A stretch of DNA of 5,158 bases. It comes from Legionellales bacterium (GTDB lineage: Bacteria; Pseudomonadota; Gammaproteobacteria; Legionellales; Legionellaceae). A model generated the notes under the pieces. That model made no database searches, was not told where the DNA came from, and saw only the letters and a list, made by a program, of their open reading frames with translations. Where the stretch lies: positions 1 through 5,158 of the forward strand of contig JAGVJT010000213.1 in assembly GCA_020050955.1 (NCBI GenBank), written 5' to 3'. The stretch's first letter is position 1. Each line of letters starts with the position of its first letter. This document shows positions 1-5,158 of the stretch, piece after piece. The position numbers and the translations under genes are program-made.

Positions 1-42
1 CGGATGCCAAATCACTGCTTTATCACGCTCAACTAAGCTCAC
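1..42 (-). CDS. bioA: BioA, adenosylmethionine-8-amino-7-oxononanoate aminotransferase (first 14 codons only)
   Basis: Only the N-terminus is in the window; the frame stays open to the left edge. It reads (M)SLVERDKAVIWHP, and the IWHP is the hallmark N-terminal motif of BioA (E. coli BioA has FDQRHIWHP). BioA is the PLP enzyme that transfers the amino group of S-adenosylmethionine to KAPA to make DAPA, the step just before BioD. I chose the GTG at 42-40 because a GGAG Shine-Dalgarno (52-49) stands 6 bases upstream of it. An in-frame ATG at 48-46 directly abuts that GGAG and so is a poorer start. The gene overlaps the end of bioD by 14 bases and would be the last visible gene of the leftward operon. 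The identity rests on a short match, but the position in a bio operon supports it strongly. Confidence 0.8.
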   Translation of the reverse strand, partial: MSLVERDKAVIWHP

Positions 43-661
43 AATCATCTCCTTTTTTAATCATGGATAACAATACCGGATCACAAGGCACACTTTGTAA
101 GGTTGTTTCATTGATCTCAGGCAACCACGGGATATGGCCAAGCACAGACACACATCCATGGCGACAAATTGCGTCAATGGAAGAAGTATTTGCATCGCCT
201 GTCACAATGATCCCCAACACATGAAGTTTCCGTGCACGCAACGCTTCTAAACTCAAAAGCGTATGATTAATCATCCCTAAGCGAGATAGCACCACTAAAA
301 TCACTGACGCATTGAATTGTTTTATCAAATCAACCATCAACATTTCATCATTAATTGGTACTAAAACACCACCAGCACCTTCGATAATGAGGTTTTGCGC
401 TAAAGGCAATTGAATCAGAGATGGGACAATCACCTCGTCTTCTAAACATGATGCCGCGTGAGGCGATAAAGGTGCTTTATATCGGTATATCTCAGGATGG
501 ATGTACGCGTTTGTATGCTGCGCGACCACCTCGCTGTCGCTACCCTCACAAACACCTGTTTGTATGGGTTTAAAATAATCATACCCTGTCTTTAAGCATA
601 ACCAACTGCAAACAATAGTTTTACCAACATTCGTATCAGTGCCTGTCACAAAAATATTCAT
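29..661 (-). CDS. bioD: Dethiobiotin synthetase BioD
   Basis: BioD is a cytoplasmic ATP-dependent enzyme that carboxylates DAPA with CO2 and closes the ureido ring to give dethiobiotin. The 210-residue product shows the family's landmarks: the P-loop GTDTNVGKT (residues 7-15, Lys14), the substrate lysine in YFKPIQTG (Lys31), SPHAA at 66-70, the EGAGG loop (94-98), LGMINH (128-133) and GHIPWLPE (175-182), each with a direct counterpart in E. coli BioD. It is shorter than the E. coli enzyme (about 225), mainly because the segment between the P-loop and the KP motif is reduced. Its ATG overlaps the bioC stop as ATGA, and no clear Shine-Dalgarno precedes it, so translation probably depends on coupling to bioC. 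Its 3' end carries the ribosome site and start of bioA. Confidence 0.96.
   Translation of the reverse strand: MNIFVTGTDTNVGKTIVCSWLCLKTGYDYFKPIQTGVCEGSDSEVVAQHTNAYIHPEIYRYKAPLSPHAASCLEDEVIVPSLIQLPLAQNLIIEGAGGVLVPINDEMLMVDLIKQFNASVILVVLSRLGMINHTLLSLEALRARKLHVLGIIVTGDANTSSIDAICRHGCVSVLGHIPWLPEINETTLQSVPCDPVLLSMIKKGDDCELS
49..52 (-). promoter_or_regulatory. Ribosome binding site for bioA
   Basis: GGAG on the minus strand, inside the last codons of bioD, 6 bases before the GTG at 42-40. It decides the start of bioA in favour of GTG over the ATG that touches it. Confidence 0.65.
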
Positions 662-1413
662 GATGGTCGCTTTAAAAATCCAAAGAAAACATGATACGTC
701 ATGTGTAAAGGCTCTGAGGGCAATTGTATTAATTGCTTCATCTGAGACATCGAAAGTGTTCTATTACCGCTCGATGCTCCCAACTGCTTTAAATAGAGCA
801 TAAAGGCTTTAGGACTTTGAAACGTTAATTGAAACGCATGTGTGGTGAAAAAAGCATGCTCTGGGTTCAAGCTTAAAAGAAAACGTTCTAAGTATTCACG
901 CGACGGATGCGTGTTTAAAGGCAACTCACACAAGTGTTTTTGAAGCAACTTATCCCATGCTTGAAATGTACCATCTAACAAACAAGAAAACGCAAAAAAC
1001 TGAGAGGTTTGATAATACTTTTGCAAGGTTTTTTTAAGATCATCTGCCCACTGAAACGCAAGGTTTGAAAAAATTAAATCGTAATGACCTAAGTTCAGGG
1101 CTTCGAAATCACCAACTTTATCATTCGCCTCACAATGCGCGTGCAGTTTTTCTTGCGCCGTCGCGAGCATGTTTGGTGATAAATCATTCAATGTTAATCG
1201 AGCATCAGGAAAACATGAGGACAACCGTTCTGCGCCATAACCAGTACCTGTGCCTAAATCAAGCATGCTTGAAGGTTGGAGTAATGGCCACTGTGCTTGA
1301 AGCGTTGTGATTAAGATATCAGCGCAGTTTTTTTGTACCGTCGCAACTGTTTCGTAAGTCACGCTTGCGGCATCAAAGCGTTGCTGAATTTTCTTTTTTT
1401 CGTTAATTACCAT
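658..1413 (-). CDS. bioC: Malonyl-[ACP] O-methyltransferase BioC
   Basis: BioC uses S-adenosylmethionine to methylate the free carboxyl of malonyl-ACP. This disguises it as a fatty-acid primer, so the fatty-acid synthase can extend it to pimeloyl-ACP methyl ester. The 251-residue protein is close to the E. coli length. It opens with the conserved RFDAASVTYE stretch (12-21; E. coli FGRAAAHYE) and has the SAM-binding motif I LDLGTGTGYG (51-60), LNDLSPNML (75-83), and SNLAFQW (116-122), matching SNLAVQW. It ends in TYHVFFGFLKR (239-249), matching TYHLFLGVIAR. The ATG overlaps the end of the upstream bioH by 11 bases. A GGTGA sequence (1427-1423) lies 9 bases ahead of it inside bioH. The following bioD is joined by an ATGA overlap. 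Confidence 0.96.
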   Translation of the reverse strand: MVINEKKKIQQRFDAASVTYETVATVQKNCADILITTLQAQWPLLQPSSMLDLGTGTGYGAERLSSCFPDARLTLNDLSPNMLATAQEKLHAHCEANDKVGDFEALNLGHYDLIFSNLAFQWADDLKKTLQKYYQTSQFFAFSCLLDGTFQAWDKLLQKHLCELPLNTHPSREYLERFLLSLNPEHAFFTTHAFQLTFQSPKAFMLYLKQLGASSGNRTLSMSQMKQLIQLPSEPLHMTYHVFFGFLKRPS

Positions 1414-2050
1414 GTAGAAAATTCACCGTTTTTTCATAAACCCATGCTGGATGAAGATGACCTAACCCATGTTGAGCTTGTCTGATAAGCTCAACGCGTA
1501 CTGATGCATGATGATGAAAATTATCATCAAGCAATTCAGGGGGGACAATCATATCATCTTGTGAGCCGAGAATCAGCATGGACGTGGAAGAAACCAACGA
1601 TAAGGGAGAAGCTAATTCGATTAAGTCTTCATAAAGCCTTGTGACATCAAGAGGTTTATCATGAAACGTTTGGCACCTCACACCAGCTCGTTGATGAAAG
1701 TTTGCAAGTGTTGTCATTGGGTTTCGCTTAAACGCATGCTTTAAGCCAATCCATTCACGTCGCCGTTTTTCGTTGAGTGCCTCATTAGCACCTAAAAAAT
1801 GCAAAAATCCATGCAAACCAATCAATTGATGAAATGAAATCGGCAATGCCATGAGCTTCATTAATCCTAATGAATGCCCTATCCCAATCCATTCGACGGA
1901 AGAGTCGTCAAGTAATGCTTTTTTTTCATCACCAAAATACCCTAAATCTAAAACGATGGTGCGCTCTTTTTTAAAATACGGCAATAATGGCGACCAGAAT
2001 GTTGCATCATATCCCCAGCCATGACAAAAAATAAAACCTCGCGTACTCAT
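1403..2050 (-). CDS. bioH: BioH-like alpha/beta hydrolase, probable pimeloyl-[ACP] methyl ester esterase
   Basis: An alpha/beta hydrolase that in this context should cleave the methyl ester of pimeloyl-ACP, ending chain growth and handing pimeloyl-ACP to BioF. HGWGYDATFW near the N-terminus (10-19) matches the oxyanion region of BioH (HGWGLNAEVW). The nucleophile elbow is GHSLG (58-62, Ser60). The acid is probably Asp165 in LGSQDDMIVP, and the base His194 in QAQHGLGHLHP; both align with the E. coli GYLDGLVP and AAHAPFISHP regions. At 215 residues it is about 40 shorter than E. coli BioH (256), having lost the N-terminal strand before HGWG and part of the cap. Start and end are joined to bioF (ATGA, 4 bases) and bioC (11 bases). 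The fold and catalytic triad are clear. Its role as BioH rather than another of the interchangeable esterases (BioG, BioK, BioJ, BioV) is inferred from motif and context. Confidence 0.85.
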   Translation of the reverse strand: MSTRGFIFCHGWGYDATFWSPLLPYFKKERTIVLDLGYFGDEKKALLDDSSVEWIGIGHSLGLMKLMALPISFHQLIGLHGFLHFLGANEALNEKRRREWIGLKHAFKRNPMTTLANFHQRAGVRCQTFHDKPLDVTRLYEDLIELASPLSLVSSTSMLILGSQDDMIVPPELLDDNFHHHASVRVELIRQAQHGLGHLHPAWVYEKTVNFLHGN

Positions 2051-3186
2051 GAAGTTAATACATCCACAACATGTTGAATGTCTTGTGCATCATGATAACC
2101 ATGAATCGCAAAGCGTAACCGCTCGCTACTCGCAGGAACCGTTGGCGAACGAATCAAAGATGCTTGAATACCGGCTTTTTGCAATCGAGTATAAATGCGC
2201 TGAAGCATGCCGGGTTCATTTAATATCACCGGCACAATATGAGCCAGCGGTGCACCCACACGCCATTTTAACGCCATCAACTGCTCTGCAAAAGATTGTG
2301 CTAACGCCAAAGCACGACGGCGTTCTTCTTCAAAAGAAGGCAGCATTTCCCACGCTTTTTGTGCCGCCCCTATCACCATCGGCGATGGCGCTGTTGAATA
2401 CATAAATCCTGTGGCTTTGTTAATTAAATAATCTTTTAACACATGATCGCATGCCACATATGCCCCTGAAGAGCCCAATGCTTTGCTCAGTGAACCCATC
2501 ACAAGCATCGGACCATCAAACGCTTTTGTCGTCGACAACCCATACCCATTAGGTCCTATCATGCCTAATGCATGTGCCTCGTCCAAATAAACAAACGCAC
2601 CATACTGATGAGCTAAGCTAAAAATCGCATCGAGTGATACCAAATCACCATCCATGCCAAATAATGTTTCTGTAACAATAAATTTCGGTCGAGTATCTGA
2701 TTTAAATTGATTGAGACTGTCTGTTAAATGTTGATAGTCTAAATGACGATATCGCACAAGCTCCGCTTGACTTAAAAACACCGCTTGATAAAGGCTGGCA
2801 TGATTTAACTTATCAAAAAAAACAATCGGTTTTGCATGCAACACTCGCTGGTCGAGTAAACTTGATAACACCGCTGTATTGGCTTGAAATCCAGAGTTAA
2901 ATAGTAATGCTGTTTCAGTTTGTTTATCACATGCAATACGTGACTCAAATTGTTCGAAAAGCATGTTATGACCGGATAAAACACGCGACCCAGTTGCACC
3001 TGCTCCATATTGCTCGCCTGCTTTTATCGCAGCATCCAAAACCTCAGGTCGTCGACTTAAACCAAAATAATCATTGCTGGAAAAATCAAGCGTTATCGTG
3101 TGAGGGTTTGCATGTAATTCTGGCAATTGACGGTGTTTTCCTGTACTCTGCAGCTTCGCGCAGTGTTGCCTGTATAGCTCAAACAT
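2047..3186 (-). CDS. bioF: 8-amino-7-oxononanoate synthase BioF
   Basis: A PLP-dependent alpha-oxoamine synthase that condenses pimeloyl-ACP (or -CoA) with L-alanine, releasing CO2, to make KAPA. The 379 residues are the normal family length. Visible landmarks are [12 protein letters not shown] (33-44), the glycine-rich GAGATGSR (61-68), LNHASL (127-132; His129 would stack on the PLP ring), ETLFGMDGD (173-181), LDEAHALG (201-208), and the Schiff-base motif GSLSKALG with Lys235. [10 protein letters not shown] (356-365) is the usual C-terminal block. The ATG at 3186 is preceded by AGGA at a 5-base spacing, and there is no room further upstream because bioB diverges 32 bases away. It is the first gene of the leftward operon, and its stop overlaps the bioH start as ATGA. 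Confidence 0.97.
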   Translation of the reverse strand: MFELYRQHCAKLQSTGKHRQLPELHANPHTITLDFSSNDYFGLSRRPEVLDAAIKAGEQYGAGATGSRVLSGHNMLFEQFESRIACDKQTETALLFNSGFQANTAVLSSLLDQRVLHAKPIVFFDKLNHASLYQAVFLSQAELVRYRHLDYQHLTDSLNQFKSDTRPKFIVTETLFGMDGDLVSLDAIFSLAHQYGAFVYLDEAHALGMIGPNGYGLSTTKAFDGPMLVMGSLSKALGSSGAYVACDHVLKDYLINKATGFMYSTAPSPMVIGAAQKAWEMLPSFEEERRRALALAQSFAEQLMALKWRVGAPLAHIVPVILNEPGMLQRIYTRLQKAGIQASLIRSPTVPASSERLRFAIHGYHDAQDIQHVVDVLTS

Positions 3187-3191
3187 GCTTT

Positions 3192-3195
3192 TCCT
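3192..3195 (-). promoter_or_regulatory. Ribosome binding site for bioF
   Basis: AGGA on the minus strand, 5 bases before the ATG at 3186-3184, the only strong Shine-Dalgarno at the head of the leftward operon. Confidence 0.65.
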
Positions 3196-3208
3196 GTAAC
3201 GATTTGAA

Positions 3209-3212
3209 GAGG
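3209..3212 (+). promoter_or_regulatory. Ribosome binding site for bioB, fixing its start
   Basis: GAGG, 6 bases before the ATG at 3219. It supports that start over in-frame codons further upstream, which would run deep into bioF on the other strand. Confidence 0.7.
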
Positions 3213-3218
3213 CGTTTT

Positions 3219-4184
3219 ATGGTAAAAAAAGAGTGGACCATTTCCGAAGCTGAAGCATTATTCAACTTGCCGTTCAACGACTTGATGTTTCGTGCACAAA
3301 CAACGCATCGACAACATTTTGATCCAAACACCATACAGACTAGCACATTACTAAATATTAAAACAGGTCAATGCCCAGAAGATTGCTCTTATTGCCCCCA
3401 ATCTGTTCACTATAAAACAGGTCTTGAAAAAGCCGCTTTAATGAGTGTTGATGACGTCATCACGGCAGCAAAACGTGCTAAAGAAGCAGGAAGCACGCGG
3501 TTTTGTATGGGAGCCGCTTGGCGAGGACCACGCGAGAAAGACTTGAATAGTGTTTGTAACATGGTGTCTGAAATTAAGAAGCTAGGACTGGAGACGTGCG
3601 TCACGCTTGGTTTACTAAAAGACAATCAAGCCGAACAGCTTAAAGAAGCAGGCCTTGATTATTACAATCACAACATTGATACATCAGCTGAGTTTTACGA
3701 TAAAGTCATCACCACACGCACCTTCCAAGACAGGCTCAACACGTTGGATAACGTCCGTCAATCAGGCATTAAAGTATGCTGTGGTGGCATTTTAGGTTTG
3801 GGTGAAACTAATCGCGACCGCATTGGCATGCTTGTGACACTTGCAAACCTTGCAGAGCCACCTGAATCAGTTCCTATCAACAAACTTATCAAAATTCCAG
3901 GCACGCCACTTGAATCACAAAATGATGTCGATTGCTTTGATTTTGTACGCACCATCGCATTAGCACGCTTATTAATGCCACAAACGTATGTTCGCCTTTC
4001 TGCAGGTCGCGAGCAAATGTCAGATGAACTGCAAGCACTATGCTTTCTTGCAGGTGCTAACTCTATTTTTTACGGTGAAAAATTACTGACTACAAGTAAT
4101 CCCGTGCCTGAACAAGATAACGCATTGTTCGAACGACTTGGGCTTAAAAAACTCACCATTCCTGAAGCTTCTCACGCTTTATGA
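3219..4184 (+). CDS. bioB: Biotin synthase BioB (radical SAM)
   Basis: BioB inserts sulfur between C6 and C9 of dethiobiotin, using two SAM molecules, a radical-SAM [4Fe-4S] cluster and a sacrificial [2Fe-2S] cluster. The 321-residue protein follows E. coli BioB without gaps through its core. The radical-SAM cysteines are CPEDCSYC (Cys52, Cys56, Cys59). The [2Fe-2S] ligands are Cys96 (RFCMGAAW), Cys127 (ETCVTLG), Cys187 (VCCGG) and Arg259 (YVRLSAGR). YYNHNIDTS (148-156) and GLGET (193-197) are also conserved. It is about 25 residues shorter than E. coli BioB because the variable C-terminal tail is missing. The frame is open back to 2907, but homology begins at [13 protein letters not shown] just after the chosen ATG. 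It ends in tandem stops TGA TAA, overlapping the comEC 3' end by 13 bases. It is transcribed apart from the other bio genes. Confidence 0.97.
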   Translation: MVKKEWTISEAEALFNLPFNDLMFRAQTTHRQHFDPNTIQTSTLLNIKTGQCPEDCSYCPQSVHYKTGLEKAALMSVDDVITAAKRAKEAGSTRFCMGAAWRGPREKDLNSVCNMVSEIKKLGLETCVTLGLLKDNQAEQLKEAGLDYYNHNIDTSAEFYDKVITTRTFQDRLNTLDNVRQSGIKVCCGGILGLGETNRDRIGMLVTLANLAEPPESVPINKLIKIPGTPLESQNDVDCFDFVRTIALARLLMPQTYVRLSAGREQMSDELQALCFLAGANSIFYGEKLLTTSNPVPEQDNALFERLGLKKLTIPEASHAL

Positions 4185-5158
4185 TAAAAAGAACACGTCA
4201 CGCGTGATGTGTCTCGACTTAATAAAACTTGTACCATGCCGCACGTTTGTGTGGCATGCACCGGGATGTGATGCGCTTGATAAGTCTTTAGCGCTGGCTG
4301 ATGTGGAAAATGATAACGATTATCAAAACCATATGACGCGATAGCATGGTCAGGTTTCACTTGTTCAACAAAAGAAGCACTCGATGATGTCTTGCTGCCA
4401 TGATGAGGTACTAGCATCACCGACGATGCTAACTGCTCCCCGTACGTTTTAACAAGGTAGGCTTCTGCTGTGCGTTCAATGTCTCCTGTTAATAAAAATT
4501 GTCCTCCTGCTGTTGTCACTTTTAACACACACGAGTGATTATTTTTCTCTTTAAACGGCGCATGAATCGGAAAAAATTGAAATGAAACACCATCCCACGT
4601 CCAATCTGGGTAGTCATGACAAGTGCGTGCTTGTTGATAGAACGTTGGATCATCAACCAATAATGTGTAAGACGGATACTCTTTTGTTAACGATGATAAC
4701 CCGCCACGATGGTCTAGATCAGGGTGACTAATGACAACAGCATCCAGGTGACGAACATGCTTTGCTTTCAAATAAGGCACAAGAACAAGATTACCCATGT
4801 CATTGCCTCGATAAAACTTCATGCCTGTGTCATACACTAAAACATGCTTTTTGGTACGAATAACCACAGACAACCCTTGCCCAACATCCAAAACATCCAC
4901 CCATGCCTCTCCTTTTAAAATGCGACCAGACCTTGGAAAACACGCCACAATCATCAATAACAACGCACAAGGAAACATGGATTTTATCGGTAACAAAATC
5001 ATGACCATCATCGCAGCCATCAATGCCAACACATTTAAAAACGGTGATAACACAACCGAAAGATTCATCACAGAAAACGAATCAATCCAGCTGAGGTACA
5101 ACAACAATCCTTTGATAGCCATCATGTTGATTGTCACCACCCACGACATCGGTATCCA
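4172..5158 (-). CDS. comEC: ComEC/Rec2 family DNA-uptake protein, C-terminal part (5' end outside window)
   Basis: ComEC forms the inner-membrane channel that carries single-stranded DNA into the cytoplasm during natural transformation. Only the last 328 codons are present; the frame is open to the right edge (WIPMSWVV), so the methionine at 5149 is internal. Counting from that edge, residues about 33-54 and 58-75 look like the last membrane segments of the competence domain. The rest is the metallo-beta-lactamase-like domain typical of ComEC: LDVGQG (90-95), YDTG (109-112), [10 protein letters not shown] (144-153), NNHSCVL (206-212), LLTGDIE (222-228), PHHGS (251-255) and a closing [13 protein letters not shown]. 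The metal-site histidines and aspartates appear intact, so no decay is seen here. Missing are the OB-like and main channel domains, which lie outside. It converges on bioB with a 13-base overlap and has no functional link to biotin that I can see. Confidence 0.92.
   Translation of the reverse strand, partial: WIPMSWVVTINMMAIKGLLLYLSWIDSFSVMNLSVVLSPFLNVLALMAAMMVMILLPIKSMFPCALLLMIVACFPRSGRILKGEAWVDVLDVGQGLSVVIRTKKHVLVYDTGMKFYRGNDMGNLVLVPYLKAKHVRHLDAVVISHPDLDHRGGLSSLTKEYPSYTLLVDDPTFYQQARTCHDYPDWTWDGVSFQFFPIHAPFKEKNNHSCVLKVTTAGGQFLLTGDIERTAEAYLVKTYGEQLASSVMLVPHHGSKTSSSASFVEQVKPDHAIASYGFDNRYHFPHQPALKTYQAHHIPVHATQTCGMVQVLLSRDTSRVTCSFYHKA
4186..4212 (-). terminator. Possible terminator-like hairpin at the bioB/comEC convergence
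   Basis: Bases 4193-4212 form a near-perfect 20-base palindrome with one G-T pair and CGCG at the centre. Read on the minus strand it is followed by TC and then TTTTT (4190-4186), the shape of an intrinsic terminator. The difficulty is position: it lies just before the comEC stop codon (4174-4172), so stopping there would leave comEC mRNA without a stop. On the plus strand it sits 8 bases after the bioB stop but is not followed by a T-run. It may be weak or incidental. Confidence 0.3.
4235..4258 (+). repeat. Inverted repeat downstream of bioB (10-base stem, 4-base loop)
   Basis: CATGCCGCAC (4235-4244), loop GTTT, GTGTGGCATG (4249-4258). All ten pairs form in plus-strand RNA (one as G-U), but the minus-strand RNA has an A-C mismatch, so the structure favours the bioB transcript, starting 50 bases after its stop. 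No T-run follows, so it is not a classical intrinsic terminator; it could stabilise a 3' end. It also encodes the comEC residues around TQTCGM on the other strand, which may be the only reason it exists. Confidence 0.4.

Larger units (their letters stand above)
3187..3218. other. Divergent bioF/bioB spacer, 32 bases
   Basis: This is the only noncoding DNA between the leftward operon and bioB. It holds both Shine-Dalgarno sequences and little else. I looked for the E. coli type BirA operator (TTGTAAACC, a 14-15 base spacer, GGTTTACAA) here and in the adjoining 5' coding ends and saw no match beyond an isolated TGTAAC at 3195-3200. No convincing -35/-10 pair was found on either strand. The best candidate for bioB is a -10-like TATAGC at 3173-3178, inside bioF, without a good -35. 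The promoters must therefore overlap the coding ends of the opposite gene. Confidence 0.7.

Noticed and set aside
1259..1272. Perfect 14-base palindrome as a possible operator
   Set aside because: It lies within bioC coding sequence next to SAM motif I, far from any start, and is best seen as one of the GCATGC occurrences.
1065..1310. 81-codon plus-strand frame inside bioC
   Set aside because: Antisense shadow of a clear methyltransferase gene, with no recognisable protein features.
2049..2405. 118-codon plus-strand frame inside bioF
   Set aside because: Antisense shadow of the BioF C-terminus; composition follows the opposite gene and no domain is visible.
2907..3218. In-frame open extension upstream of bioB (about 104 codons)
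   Set aside because: It is antisense to the well-supported 5' part of bioF, has no BioB similarity, and the ATG at 3219 has its own Shine-Dalgarno and begins exactly where homology starts.
3410..3955. Two minus-strand frames (71 and 65 codons) inside bioB
   Set aside because: Shadows of bioB, whose plus-strand product is conserved throughout.
4311..4325. Short inverted repeat TGATAA-CGA-TTATCA followed by TTTT on the minus strand
   Set aside because: Only a six-pair AT-rich stem in the middle of comEC, encoding conserved ComEC residues; too weak to be a terminator.
4138..4344. 68-codon plus-strand frame after bioB
   Set aside because: It spans the bioB end and antisense comEC, and shows no ribosome site or protein similarity.
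1..5158. tRNA or rRNA genes, CRISPR arrays, insertion sequences, attachment sites or riboswitches
   Set aside because: None seen; almost every base is accounted for by protein-coding genes and no repeat arrays or transposase motifs appear.

Overview
The window is a biotin-synthesis locus from a bacterium, most likely a gammaproteobacterium with modest G+C (about 40% by eye). BioB, BioF, BioC and BioD resemble the E. coli proteins along their whole length, and the neighbouring gene is a ComEC/Rec2 competence protein. Codon use, A/T content and the short 321-residue BioB would fit a Legionella/Coxiella-like lineage, but that placement is an impression and not proven here.

Layout: a tightly packed leftward operon, bioF-bioH-bioC-bioD-bioA, runs on the minus strand from 3186 to the left edge. 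Each junction overlaps by 4 to 14 bases. The first 14 codons of bioA, including a GTG start with a good Shine-Dalgarno, sit at the extreme left edge (1-42). bioB is alone on the plus strand (3219-4184), diverging from bioF with only 32 bases between the two start codons. On the right, bioB converges on and overlaps by 13 bases the 3' end of a minus-strand comEC gene, whose 5' part lies beyond the window.

Together the bio genes cover the classical route. BioC methylates malonyl-ACP so that fatty-acid synthesis can build a pimeloyl chain, and the BioH-like esterase releases pimeloyl-ACP. BioF then makes KAPA, BioA converts it to DAPA, BioD closes the ureido ring to give dethiobiotin, and BioB inserts sulfur. 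All steps after malonyl-ACP other than fatty-acid synthesis are represented, with bioA only as its start. comEC (DNA uptake) is an unrelated neighbour.

I found no previously undescribed system. The points worth a second look are the very short divergent bioF/bioB spacer with no recognisable BirA operator, the compact BioH-like esterase, the overlapping gene chain including the bioA start, hairpins in the bioB/comEC convergence, and an apparent excess of the palindrome GCATGC.
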